Assembly (NCBI RefSeq): GCF_040720935.1
Contig: NZ_JBFDAE010000004.1
Location: forward strand, 124,001 to 188,000
From: Jejuia sp040720935
GTDB taxonomy: Bacteria; Bacteroidota; Bacteroidia; Flavobacteriales; Flavobacteriaceae
DNA: 64,000 nt
Direction of reading: 5' to 3'
A program made the translations under genes and the position numbers. Positions 8,460 through 17,242 of the stretch are shown one piece after another. The notes beneath the pieces are model-generated. The model was not told the DNA's origin. It was given only the letters and a program-made list of their open reading frames with translations, and made no database searches. Each line of letters begins with the position of its first letter. The first letter of the stretch is position 1.

Positions 8460-11259
8460 AAAACCTATAATTCACATTCAAAAAGTAAGTCGCACCACGC
8501 CCATACCAATATTTAGAACCAAAAACGGGAGTATCTAACGCTTTATCATCTCTTAACTCTCTATAGTTGGCGTTTCTCCCTTGTTCAAAACCTCCTGTTT
8601 TAAATACTTCATCTAAAAGATTATTTACACTTGCAAAAAGACTAATGTATTTATTGCCTATTTTCCATGATTTTCCACCTACCAGATTTACAACCATATA
8701 ATCATCAAAGCGTTCTTGTTTTAACAATTCTCTTGCCAATTCTTCATCGTAATCGTTAAACACATTACCATCAAAATCGGTTGTAAAATTTGAGGAACGT
8801 GTTAGCGGACTGATATCAATATACGTATTTGTAAAGAAGTTTACCGTTGCTCCAAACCACCAATAGTCTGGATCTCGATATTCAAAACCAACCGAATATG
8901 CACGATGTGGGCCCGCTGCGATTTTATAATCTTTTAAATTTGATGGTCCGAAATCTTTAAATCCATTGACGAAACCTGCTGCTACAGATTCTTCATCTGC
9001 TTCGGTTGTTAAGTATAAATTCGGATTGTTGGCATAGGTAAATTGTCCTACCGAGGCGACGCCTTTTAATTTTATGGTCGGTGTTACTTGGGTTTCAATT
9101 CCTAATTCTGCACCTAAATGTTGCTTATCTACACCTTGTAAAATCTCTTGGACAAACGCCACATTATCGCCTCCAATACCATCGGCAAAGAAAAAAGAGA
9201 TTTCGTTGGCATCTTCAATTTTAGTATAATAGCCTGTGAGTTTCGCTTTAATCATTGATGATCTAAAAATATAACTCACATCTGAAGATAGCACTTTTTC
9301 TTCAGTAATATTCGGAACAATATTGTGGTTTTCCCTGGAATTAGAATAAGTATTTCGAAGTGATGGCGCTCTGGAAATATAACCGCCATTAAGGTTCAGC
9401 AAATGCTTCCCAGAAGCTTTATAAGTCAATCCTGTTTTTGCTCCAAAACCTGTGAAATTTAATTTTTTGCCTTTGCCTAAAGACGTGTCTGGGAAAGCCC
9501 CATTTTGATACAACCCATCCCTTTGGTATTGGGTATTTGTAACACTTCCTGAAAAGTAAACATCTAATTTATTGTAGGTAAACTGGGCTTGCGCATATGC
9601 GTTTAATATATTGGCAGATAGGTTATAATTGTACTTGAATTTATCTCCTTCACCTAATAATCTATTTGGGTTTTGTAAGTCGTTTTGAGCTTCATCTATA
9701 TCCGTTGCAAATTGATCGATATCCAAATAGGTTTCAGCTCCAAATAAATCCAGAACTTGGGCATAATTTTCAGATGTTAAGCGTTGGTAATTTATTGCAG
9801 CATCGATTACTACATTATCATTTAATTCTGAATTAAATATTGAATTTATTGTGAATTGTGTATCGTCAACGCGGTCTTCATATAAGGCATATCTTGCGTT
9901 TCCTCCTGTTTGCGTGTTTGAAATATTGGCTTGATAGAGTGCATTCCAATTAATTTGTCCGTTATCTTCAAATTCTTTTAAAGCGGTGTAGGCAAATTGT
10001 AAATCGTTTGGAAAGTTGCGTTCAAAGTAACTTGGCAGTTTTTGGTAATACGTAGGACTTGGATTTGCGCCTCCGCCTTCTGGAAAACCATTGACTAAAT
10101 CGGTGCCATTATTATCCAATCGGCTATTGCCTAATTTTCCAAATTGGTAGGCAATATTGGTATTTAAAGTGGTTTTTGAAGCGATATCCCAATAATGATT
10201 CAACATAAAAATGGGTTCTTCAACTTCCTTAATTCTTGAATTTCGTTTTTTTCCATCTTGCCAGCCCCAATATTCATTGTATTTAATGCCTTTTAAATCG
10301 AAAACTTCTTGGGTATTGGGGGAAGATTTCCCTCTTCTGTTTGGTGCATACATGCCAGTAAAACTTAAACTATGTTTGGCGTTCAATTTCTTTTCAACAG
10401 ACAAAAAAAATGAATTTGCATCATAAATCGTTGCATCTTGATAGCCTTCGCTTCCCCAGCGCCTTCCGATAGAAATGGTGTATGCCCAATTATTTTCTAA
10501 AAGCCCCGAAGCATAGGTTGCCATTAACCGATTGGTATAACTTCTGTTTGATGAAGAATATGTAATTCGCCCGCCTTCTCTAGCTTTAGGCGCTCTAACA
10601 TTGATGTTGGTAGTTCCTAAAACACCTCCGAAATGATAACTTGAAGGCGCTAAACCCGAAGTTAATTCTTGGTTGCGCATCACGTCGTTCAATCCGCCCC
10701 AATTGCTCCATTGTGGTCTGCCGCTATAGAGTTTGTTCATGGGAATACCGTTGATGAGCACCAAACCGTTTTCTGAATCCAATCCTCTTAATCTGAAAAA
10801 CGATTGACTAAATTCAAATGCCGCCGTGCGCTGAAACACATCTAAAGACGAGGATAGCAATCCAGTAATATTATCTGCACCACTTGCATCATTATCCAAC
10901 TCATCATCAGACAAAGTAATCGTGAACAAATCTTGACTTTGAGATAAATCGCGCTCTAAAGTCATATCAGTTATATTTACTGTTTTGCCTTCATTTACAA
11001 TTATTGGGAAGCGTTTTGTGATATAACCAGACTTGGAAATCTTTAATATTTGTTCCCCTAAAGGCACATTTGAAGAAAATATAAATTCACCTTGAACATC
11101 TGTAAGTGTAGATAGATTGGTTTCTTCTAAAGTAACTGTAACATTTAATACAGGTTGGAAGGACACCCCATCTTTCACGCTTCCTTTGATTAAAGTTTGC
11201 TGCGAAAAGCCAGAAATTGAAAAAAATCCGAATAAAAAAATGAGGGTTATTTTATTCAT
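8458..11259 (-). CDS. TonB-dependent receptor of the DUF5689/EEP locus
   Basis: 933 residues with a signal peptide ending GFSQ. Residues 23-110 form a CarboxypepD_reg-like domain (IKGSVKDGVSFQPVLNVTV). A plug follows (ITGLLSSSLDVFQRTAAFEF, then LRGLDSENGLVLINGIPMN), then a 22-strand-type barrel ending with the aromatic NVNYRF typical of BamA substrates. It would import its ligand across the outer membrane using TonB energy. There is no STN domain, so FecR-type signalling is not expected. It is divergent from the secreted EEP gene (124 bp between starts) and upstream of the DUF5689 lipoprotein. The ligand is unknown; neighbours point to a phosphodiester or nucleic-acid product. Confidence 0.88.
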   Translation of the reverse strand: MNKITLIFLFGFFSISGFSQQTLIKGSVKDGVSFQPVLNVTVTLEETNLSTLTDVQGEFIFSSNVPLGEQILKISKSGYITKRFPIIVNEGKTVNITDMTLERDLSQSQDLFTITLSDDELDNDASGADNITGLLSSSLDVFQRTAAFEFSQSFFRLRGLDSENGLVLINGIPMNKLYSGRPQWSNWGGLNDVMRNQELTSGLAPSSYHFGGVLGTTNINVRAPKAREGGRITYSSSNRSYTNRLMATYASGLLENNWAYTISIGRRWGSEGYQDATIYDANSFFLSVEKKLNAKHSLSFTGMYAPNRRGKSSPNTQEVFDLKGIKYNEYWGWQDGKKRNSRIKEVEEPIFMLNHYWDIASKTTLNTNIAYQFGKLGNSRLDNNGTDLVNGFPEGGGANPSPTYYQKLPSYFERNFPNDLQFAYTALKEFEDNGQINWNALYQANISNTQTGGNARYALYEDRVDDTQFTINSIFNSELNDNVVIDAAINYQRLTSENYAQVLDLFGAETYLDIDQFATDIDEAQNDLQNPNRLLGEGDKFKYNYNLSANILNAYAQAQFTYNKLDVYFSGSVTNTQYQRDGLYQNGAFPDTSLGKGKKLNFTGFGAKTGLTYKASGKHLLNLNGGYISRAPSLRNTYSNSRENHNIVPNITEEKVLSSDVSYIFRSSMIKAKLTGYYTKIEDANEISFFFADGIGGDNVAFVQEILQGVDKQHLGAELGIETQVTPTIKLKGVASVGQFTYANNPNLYLTTEADEESVAAGFVNGFKDFGPSNLKDYKIAAGPHRAYSVGFEYRDPDYWWFGATVNFFTNTYIDISPLTRSSNFTTDFDGNVFNDYDEELARELLKQERFDDYMVVNLVGGKSWKIGNKYISLFASVNNLLDEVFKTGGFEQGRNANYRELRDDKALDTPVFGSKYWYGRGATYFLNVNYRF

Positions 11260-11382
11260 AATTATCTTTAAGACACCAAAATACTCAAAAAGTAACTAAT
11301 TGATTCTAAAAAATTTAAAACTTACTTTAACTTTGGCTTAGCTTTTGCACCATAGAAAACCGTAAACATCTTTATTGATTGC

Positions 11383-12435
11383 ATGAATTTTTTAAAACTT
11401 ACTTTCTGTATTTTGACTTTGAGCTTCTTGGTGACCTCCAATGCTCAAGACAAAAAATTCAAAATCCACACGCTTGCTTTTTACAATTTAGAGAACTTAT
11501 TTGACACCATAAACGACCCGATAAAATTTGATGAGTATAGTCCCATGATGGAATTAAAAACAAATCGAGCAGATGCCTTTAACCAAAAAACGAGGAATAT
11601 GGCTAGAGTGCTTTCTGAAATCGGGAAAGATATCACTCAAAATTCGCCTGCTCTTATTGGCGTTAGCGAGGTTGAAAATAAAGATGTTTTAGAGGCGGTA
11701 GTAAATGATTCATTATTAATTGAAAAAGATTATGGAATTGTGCATTATGAATCGCCAGACATTAGAGGTATTGATGTGGCACTGTTGTACCAAAAAAGTT
11801 TATTCACTCCCATAAGCACAAGTTCTCATGTGCTTAAAATTTATGATGACCAAGATGGAAAAAGAATCTATACCAGAGACCAATTATTAGTTAGTGGTGA
11901 ACTTGAAGGTGATTTAATTCACATTATAGTAAACCATTGGCCTTCAAGACGTGGTGGAGAAGCCAAAAGCAGATCCAAACGTGTTGCCGCAGCAAAATTA
12001 AATAAACACATTATTGATTCGTTACATGCTATAGATCCTTATGCCAAAATTTTAACAATGGGGGATTTAAATGACAATCCAAATAATTCGAGTTTAAAAG
12101 ACGTTCTAAAAACCAAAAGAAAACGAAAAAAAGTAGGTTTTAAAGCATTGTATAATCCTTTTGAAAACTTTTATAGAAACGGATTGGGGACAACTGCTTA
12201 TAGAGATTCTTGGAGCTTGTTTGACCAAATCATCATTTCAAAACCTTTGCTTGAAAAAGATTATACGTCCTTTAGATATTACAAAGCTGGGATATTTAAC
12301 AAAAACTACTTAATTACAACAAAAGGTAAATATAAAGGCTACCCTTTTAGAAGTTGGAGCGATGGAGGATTTAGCAACGGGTTTAGCGATCACTTTCCTG
12401 TTTATGTTTATCTGATTAAGGAAGTCCCCAATTAA
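11383..12435 (+). CDS. Secreted EEP-family phosphodiesterase/nuclease
   Basis: 350 residues with a cleavable signal peptide ending at SNAQ (residue 22). EEP motifs are all present: FYNLENLFD (33-41), metal Glu E96 in SEVEN, catalytic H185 in VNHWPSRRGG, D228/N230 in MGDLNDNP and D336-H337 in SDHFPVYV. It should hydrolyse a phosphodiester or phosphomonoester in the periplasm or outside the cell. It is divergently arranged with the TonB-dependent receptor and DUF5689 lipoprotein, which suggests joint use: the enzyme degrades a polymer and the receptor imports products. It is a paralogue of the EEP protein at 1880, which has no signal peptide. Confidence 0.87.
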   Translation: MNFLKLTFCILTLSFLVTSNAQDKKFKIHTLAFYNLENLFDTINDPIKFDEYSPMMELKTNRADAFNQKTRNMARVLSEIGKDITQNSPALIGVSEVENKDVLEAVVNDSLLIEKDYGIVHYESPDIRGIDVALLYQKSLFTPISTSSHVLKIYDDQDGKRIYTRDQLLVSGELEGDLIHIIVNHWPSRRGGEAKSRSKRVAAAKLNKHIIDSLHAIDPYAKILTMGDLNDNPNNSSLKDVLKTKRKRKKVGFKALYNPFENFYRNGLGTTAYRDSWSLFDQIIISKPLLEKDYTSFRYYKAGIFNKNYLITTKGKYKGYPFRSWSDGGFSNGFSDHFPVYVYLIKEVPN

Positions 12436-12475
12436 AGAAATCTTCAAAAAAACCTAACAGGTCTAATTTATAGTA

Positions 12476-12506
12476 TGTTTTAATTCGTGAAATCGATGTA
12501 CTTTTG
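12476..12506 (+). promoter_or_regulatory. Promoter of sua5
   Basis: -7 TACTTTTG at 12499-12506 with a weak -33 tGTTTT at 12476-12481. The ATG lies 20 bases downstream. Confidence 0.5.
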
Positions 12507-12525
12507 CACCTCTTAAATTGCTTTT

Positions 12526-13488
12526 ATGAGTATTATTTCGAAAGACATATCTAAAGCCATTGTCCTATTAACCAATGACGAATTGGTTGCGATACCTACC
12601 GAAACGGTTTATGGTTTAGCAGGAAATATTTATAGCGAAAAAGCTGTTAAAGCAATTTTTGAGACCAAGAAACGTCCGTTTTTTAATCCGCTTATTGTTC
12701 ATATTCCATCGGTGGAATATTTAGAGACCATTGTGAGCGAGATTCCCAAAAAAGCGCAACAACTCGCAGATGCCTTTTGGCCAGGGCCTTTAACATTGGT
12801 TTTAAAAAAGAACCCAAACATTCCGGATATCATTACTGCGGGCAAAGATACGGTTGCGGTACGTGTGCCAAATCATCCGTTAACTTTAGAATTATTAAAA
12901 CAATTACCTTTTCCGTTAGCGGCGCCAAGCGCGAACCCTTTTGGGTCTATCAGTCCAACTAACGCACAACACGTTGAAGGTTATTTTAAAAATGATATTA
13001 AAATGGTTTTGGATGGAGGCGCTTGTGAGAACGGCATTGAATCTACCATTATTGGGTTTGAAAACAATGACCCCATAATTTATCGTTTGGGTTCTATTGC
13101 CTTGGAAGCTATTGAAGCTATTGTTGGTAAAATTGCCATAAAAAACAAAAAGGAAATTAACCCTGAAGCTCCGGGAATGTTAGATAGACATTATGCGCCA
13201 TCAACGCTAACAGTTTTATCACATACTATTTCAGAAGACATTAAAAAACATTCAGGAAAACGCATTGGTGTTTTGGTTTTTGAATCTCGTATCAAAAATG
13301 ACAACATTCAAGAGCAAATCGTGTTATCGCCATCTGGCAATATGGCGGAAGCTACTTCAAAATTATATGATGCGCTCCATCAATTAGACAAACAAAACCT
13401 GGATATTATTATTGCTGAAATATTTCCTGATTTTGGTTTGGGAAAATCTATTAACGACAGATTGCAAAGAGCCTCTTTTTCTTCCTAA
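12526..13488 (+). CDS. sua5: L-threonylcarbamoyladenylate synthase (Sua5 type)
   Basis: 320 residues: an N-terminal YrdC/TsaC domain (IPTETVYGLAGN at 23-34, FNPLIVHI, AVRVPNHPL, STIIGF) and a C-terminal Sua5 domain from about residue 205 (PEAPGMLDRHYAPST to the end). It makes threonylcarbamoyl-AMP from threonine, bicarbonate and ATP, the first step of the t6A37 tRNA modification. The long two-domain form is Sua5 rather than the short TsaC. It is a single gene with its own promoter and nothing unusual. Confidence 0.95.
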   Translation: MSIISKDISKAIVLLTNDELVAIPTETVYGLAGNIYSEKAVKAIFETKKRPFFNPLIVHIPSVEYLETIVSEIPKKAQQLADAFWPGPLTLVLKKNPNIPDIITAGKDTVAVRVPNHPLTLELLKQLPFPLAAPSANPFGSISPTNAQHVEGYFKNDIKMVLDGGACENGIESTIIGFENNDPIIYRLGSIALEAIEAIVGKIAIKNKKEINPEAPGMLDRHYAPSTLTVLSHTISEDIKKHSGKRIGVLVFESRIKNDNIQEQIVLSPSGNMAEATSKLYDALHQLDKQNLDIIIAEIFPDFGLGKSINDRLQRASFSS

Positions 13489-13604
13489 AAGACATTACGT
13501 AAGTTTATTCCATATCAAAATTTCCCGTTTTTCATCTTTCGTGTTAAAATCGGTAAGAAAACAAAGTTTATAACGACACCCTTAGTATTGTTATTGAAAA
13601 AGCT

Positions 13605-14579
13605 ATGTTTCTCAAAAAATTGATTTTGACGCTATTGCTTGTTAGTGCTTCAACTTTAAACGCACAAACTTGCTGTTCAGGAGGCATTCCGCTTTCCAAT
13701 AATATCGGTATGCCTATTGAAGACAAAGGCACTTTTCAATTAAGTCTCAACTACGATTACAATAATTTGAACACGCTTAATAATGGCAATGAAAAGCTGG
13801 ACGACAATTCAAGGTTGCGCATTACGCATTCCATTTTGTTAAACTTAGGCTATGCAATTACCAAAAATTTATCTGTTGAAGGCTTAATCACTTGGGTAAA
13901 CCAACGCAGAAATATTTCACAATTTGGAAACGAAAATTTAGATGAAACTTCAGGGATGGGGGATGGTTTATTGCTTTTTAAATACAATTTCAATAATCTT
14001 TTAGGAAAAAGCTCCAGCACCGAATTAGGACTTGGAACAAAAATCCCTTTTGGATCTTCAACAGAAACGAATTCACAGGGTATCATTTTAAATGCCGATT
14101 TGCAACCTGGAAGCAATGCTTGGGATATTGTTTTTTTCCTTGCAGCATCAAAGCAGCCAGAATTTAGGCCTTCTCTAACTTTTTCAGGAAGAGTTATTTA
14201 TAGAGGTACTGGCACTAATAATTCCTACTTCGGGAATTCCTCCTATAAATTTGGAAATGAAATACAAGCTTTTGTAGGGGCATCAGATCAATTTGTGGTA
14301 TTAAAAACATTAGTAACACCAAGTATCTCTTTTAAATACAGAAATGCAGAACTGGACAAAATAGATGGATTTAATTTGGATAATACCGGTGGCAATTGGT
14401 TGTTCATCATCCCCGATTTTTCAATAAACATCAACCCGAGCCTTGTGTTTTCAACACGAGCGGAATTACCACTTTACAGTAATGTTGATGGCACGCAACT
14501 AACCCCAACATACAGACTTACCACAGGTCTTTTATTAAAAATCAAATCAAAACAAAACGTGTTAAATTTAAATATATAG
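13605..14579 (+). CDS. Outer-membrane beta-barrel protein, possible transporter
   Basis: 324 residues with a signal peptide ending LNAQ (residue 21), followed directly by TCCSGGIPLSNN. The rest alternates polar and hydrophobic residues in strands separated by Asn/Gly-rich turns (LNYDYNN, NLGYAITKNLSVEG, FSTRAELPLY), as in an outer-membrane barrel. The vicinal cysteines just after the signal are unusual for a barrel and could bind metal or carry a disulphide. The DUF3179 lipoprotein starts two bases after its stop, so the pair is co-transcribed. Function is unknown. Confidence 0.65.
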   Translation: MFLKKLILTLLLVSASTLNAQTCCSGGIPLSNNIGMPIEDKGTFQLSLNYDYNNLNTLNNGNEKLDDNSRLRITHSILLNLGYAITKNLSVEGLITWVNQRRNISQFGNENLDETSGMGDGLLLFKYNFNNLLGKSSSTELGLGTKIPFGSSTETNSQGIILNADLQPGSNAWDIVFFLAASKQPEFRPSLTFSGRVIYRGTGTNNSYFGNSSYKFGNEIQAFVGASDQFVVLKTLVTPSISFKYRNAELDKIDGFNLDNTGGNWLFIIPDFSININPSLVFSTRAELPLYSNVDGTQLTPTYRLTTGLLLKIKSKQNVLNLNI

Positions 14580-14581
14580 CT

Positions 14582-15637
14582 ATGAAAAATTATGTTTTAT
14601 TATCGGTAATATTACTTCTCGCCTCATGTAGTGCAACTAGTAATAACACACAAAACGACATCCCCAATCAGTTTTCAGAATGGTTAATTCCTATAAATCA
14701 AGTAAAAGATGGTGGCCCTGGAAAAGATGGCATTCCATCAATTGATAACCCTCAATTTACTGATGCCTCTGCTGCTTCATTTTTAAATGATGATGACTTG
14801 GTCGTAGGTATTGTTAAAGGAAATATTGCAAAAGCATATCCGCATCTTGTTTTAGATTGGCATGAGGTAGTGAATGACGAAATCAATGGAGCATTTTTCA
14901 CTTTAAATTATTGTCCGCTAACAGGTACAGCGTTTGCATGGGAAAGTAAAACCAAGGACACCAGAACCACGTTTGGCGTTTCTGGGCTCTTGTACAATGC
15001 AAACCTAATTATGTACGACAGGAACACGGACAGTAACTGGTCTCAACTCAGATTGGAATGTGTTAATGGCGAATTAATAAATGATGAACCTAAACTTTAT
15101 AGTGTTGTTGAAACCGACTGGAAAACTTGGAAATCGCTATACCCAAACACACAGGTTTTAGGCACTCAAACTGGTTTTTCAAGAAATTATGGCAATTCGC
15201 CATATGGAGATTATGCCACTAACAACAATCGATTTATTTTCAGACCCGAAATCACGAATGCTGCGCTCCCCAGCAAAGAACGTATTTATGCCATTATAGA
15301 CGATGGTACATCTAAAGTATATCAATTTTCTAATTTTAACGGTGGTAAAGCAATTAAAGATAGTTTTAATGGGAACGATTATTTGATTGTGGGCAATGAA
15401 AAGTTGATGTATGGATTTAAACTAGAAGGCGATTATTCTAATTTAATGTTTGAATATGGTTTAGACAACAACTCAGAAGTAATCTTTAAAGATAATGAAG
15501 GCAATAAATGGTCTATTTTCGGAAAAGTTATTGAAGGCCCACGTGAAGGCGAAACGTTGACCCAAGTTAAATCTGTGATGAGTTATTGGTTTGCCATTGC
15601 GGCATTTTATCCAAATCCTGGGATTTACTCAAACTAA
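14582..15637 (+). CDS. DUF3179 domain lipoprotein
   Basis: 351 residues. Lipobox LLASC at about residue 16 after a short signal. The DUF3179 core is clear: NYCPLTGTAFAWE near residue 112 and VSGLLYNANLIMYDRNT near residue 137, then NWSQL and the FSRNYGNSPYG segment. The family's biochemical role is not established to my knowledge; the invariant Cys in YCPLTGT suggests a metal or redox site. It is the second gene of an operon with the barrel protein at 13605. The C-terminus (SYWFAIAAFYPNPGIY) is the conserved family end, so the gene is complete. Confidence 0.85.
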   Translation: MKNYVLLSVILLLASCSATSNNTQNDIPNQFSEWLIPINQVKDGGPGKDGIPSIDNPQFTDASAASFLNDDDLVVGIVKGNIAKAYPHLVLDWHEVVNDEINGAFFTLNYCPLTGTAFAWESKTKDTRTTFGVSGLLYNANLIMYDRNTDSNWSQLRLECVNGELINDEPKLYSVVETDWKTWKSLYPNTQVLGTQTGFSRNYGNSPYGDYATNNNRFIFRPEITNAALPSKERIYAIIDDGTSKVYQFSNFNGGKAIKDSFNGNDYLIVGNEKLMYGFKLEGDYSNLMFEYGLDNNSEVIFKDNEGNKWSIFGKVIEGPREGETLTQVKSVMSYWFAIAAFYPNPGIYSN

Positions 15638-15826
15638 ATGTCATTCCTTATTTTAAAAAACACAGAAGAAAGATCAAAACTTGAATACTTGACGATGGTA
15701 TTTTTAGATTTACTTGATGTACAGGTATCATCTAAAAAATTAAATTCCTTTTCCCTTCTAGTATTGGTACTTACTTTTTCATGTTCTGAAAGAGACGATC
15801 CTGAAGAAAAGAAACAACAATTCTAA
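15638..15826 (+). CDS. Short ORF containing a lipoprotein-signal-like segment; possible remnant
   Basis: 62 codons beginning at the base after the DUF3179 stop. The second half reads like a lipoprotein signal (KKLNSFSLLVLVLTFSCSERDD), but it sits behind 33 unrelated residues and stops 16 residues after the cysteine. A one-base shift continues an open frame for some 20 more codons. This could be the broken start of a third lipoprotein of the operon or a chance ORF. No RBS or promoter decides it. Confidence 0.3.
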   Translation: MSFLILKNTEERSKLEYLTMVFLDLLDVQVSSKKLNSFSLLVLVLTFSCSERDDPEEKKQQF

Positions 15827-16073
15827 AACTTCAGAATTAAGTGGGGTTTTCAACACTTCACGTAATTCAACTTGGTGAAAGGAAATATATCTGCACCTAA
15901 ACTTAGTTGTTTACAATGTAAATAACTTCAAATGAAATAAAACACATTTTTTTTTAGTTTGATTGAACCCAGTTAATTTTTAAAATCATAGTAGCGATTT
16001 ATTGGGTTTTCAATAACCGTTTTTATCTCCTATTTAACACGCTTTTTTAAATCCAAAATATTATCTCGCACTA

Positions 16074-16104
16074 TTTGGTAATCAAATATATAATCGTAAA
16101 TTTG
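16074..16104 (+). promoter_or_regulatory. Promoter of the rplM-rpsI operon
   Basis: TTTG at 16074-16077 and TAAATTTG at 16097-16104, 19 bases apart: a near-consensus Bacteroidota promoter. Predicted start is near 16111, giving a leader of about 60 bases. Confidence 0.65.
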
Positions 16105-16136
16105 CAAACTCTTTTTGAGAGAGGAATGTTTAATCA

Positions 16137-16155
16137 GTCACGCCTAAGACGTGAC
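16137..16155 (+). promoter_or_regulatory. Hairpin in the rplM leader, possible ribosomal-protein autoregulatory site
   Basis: GTCACG, 7-base loop CCTAAGA, CGTGAC: a perfect 6-bp stem ending 17 bases before the GTG start of rplM, where a translational regulator would bind. Confidence 0.45.
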
Positions 16156-16172
16156 AAGTAAAAATTAAAAGT

Positions 16173-16628
16173 GTGGACACATTAAGCTACAAAACGATTT
16201 CTGCCAACAAAGCTACTGTAAATAAGCAGTGGGTTTTAGTTGATGCTGAAAATCAAACGCTTGGTCGTTTATCTTCTAAAGTTGCAAAACTATTAAGAGG
16301 GAAACACAAGCCAAACTTCACACCACACGTTGATTGCGGCGATAACGTAATTGTTATCAATTCAGAAAAAATCAACTTATCTGGAAACAAGTGGAACGAT
16401 AAATCATACATTCGTCACACAGGATATCCAGGTGGTCAAAGAAGTTTAACTGCTACCGAGTTATTTGGAAAAGATCCTGCTCGTATAGTAGAAAAATCAG
16501 TAAAAGGAATGCTCCCTAAAAACAAATTAGGTGCAGCTTTATTCCGTAACCTAACAGTTGTTGTTGGATCAGAGCACAAACATGCGGCTCAAAAACCAAA
16601 ACCAATTAACTTAAACGAATTCAAATAA
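16173..16628 (+). CDS. rplM: 50S ribosomal protein L13
   Basis: 151 residues. L13 is an early-assembly protein of the 50S subunit binding 23S rRNA. Conserved text includes WVLVDAENQTLGRLSS, RGKHKPNFTPHVDCGD and the GMLPKNKLG segment. The start codon is GTG at 16173: the next possible start would remove the conserved N-terminus (MDTLSYKT), and the overlapping GTG two bases earlier hits a stop at once. The GTG start and the hairpin just before it suggest translational tuning. rpsI follows with no gap. Confidence 0.97.
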   Translation: MDTLSYKTISANKATVNKQWVLVDAENQTLGRLSSKVAKLLRGKHKPNFTPHVDCGDNVIVINSEKINLSGNKWNDKSYIRHTGYPGGQRSLTATELFGKDPARIVEKSVKGMLPKNKLGAALFRNLTVVVGSEHKHAAQKPKPINLNEFK

Positions 16629-17015
16629 ATGGATGTAATTCACAAAATTGGCCGTAGAAAGACGGCTGTTGCGCGTGCTTATGTTTCTGAAGGAAAAGGG
16701 AACATTACAATCAATAAAAAAGACTTAGCTAGTTATTTTACTACAGGTACATTACAGTACAAAGTAAAACAACCATTAGTTTTGACTAACAATGACGGCA
16801 ACTTTGATATTACAGTTAATGTATATGGAGGTGGCATTACTGGTCAAGCAGAAGCTGTTCGTTTAGCATTATCTCGTGCAATGTGCGAAGTAGATGCTGA
16901 AAACAGAGCAATTCTAAAACCAGAAGGCTTATTAACAAGAGACCCAAGAATGGTGGAGCGTAAAAAATTCGGACAGAAGAAAGCGCGTAAAAAATTCCAA
17001 TTCTCGAAACGTTAA
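16629..17015 (+). CDS. rpsI: 30S ribosomal protein S9
   Basis: 128 residues, complete. S9 lies in the 30S head, and its basic C-terminal tail reaches the P-site tRNA; the tail here is KKARKKFQFSKR with the usual terminal Lys-Arg. The N-terminus HKIGRRKTAVARAYV and GGGITGQAEAVRLALSRA are characteristic. The ATG follows the rplM stop codon directly, so the two are translationally coupled, the standard rplM-rpsI arrangement. Confidence 0.97.
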   Translation: MDVIHKIGRRKTAVARAYVSEGKGNITINKKDLASYFTTGTLQYKVKQPLVLTNNDGNFDITVNVYGGGITGQAEAVRLALSRAMCEVDAENRAILKPEGLLTRDPRMVERKKFGQKKARKKFQFSKR

Positions 17016-17051
17016 TATTTTAATACTGAACTTGTTTCAGTATCTCATATG

Positions 17052-17083
17052 ATGGTTGTTTTGGGGTTTTTCCAAACGGCCAT
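17052..17083 (+). other. Imperfect hairpin after rpsI
   Basis: atggttgtt...aacggccat can fold with G-U pairs around a GGGGTTTTTCC core, 37 bases after the rpsI stop. It may be a weak terminator or part of the rpsB leader. Confidence 0.3.
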
Positions 17084-17098
17084 TATTAAAAAGCTGAA

Positions 17099-17154
17099 TC
17101 CCGATAGCTATCGAAACAGCAAAAATTTAAAAGACCCTGAAACGAGTTCAGGGT
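17099..17154. repeat. Two intergenic palindromes between rpsI and rpsB
   Basis: tcccgatagctatcgaaa (17099-17116) and accctgaa-acgag-ttcagggt (17134-17154), members of the same families seen at 8361-8439. Confidence 0.7.
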
Positions 17155-17242
17155 GTAAACAGTTTAGCATCTAAATGGTTAAGGCGAGCTAAGGCGACCA
17201 CTTAATCATTGCTAATTAAACAGAACGTAAACTATTACAAAA

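Larger units (their letters stand above)
15827..16172 (+). other. Non-coding leader region of the rplM operon
   Basis: 346 bases without a gene. The first half is AT-rich and featureless; the second half holds the promoter (16074-16104) and leader hairpin (16137-16155) of the ribosomal operon. Confidence 0.6.
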
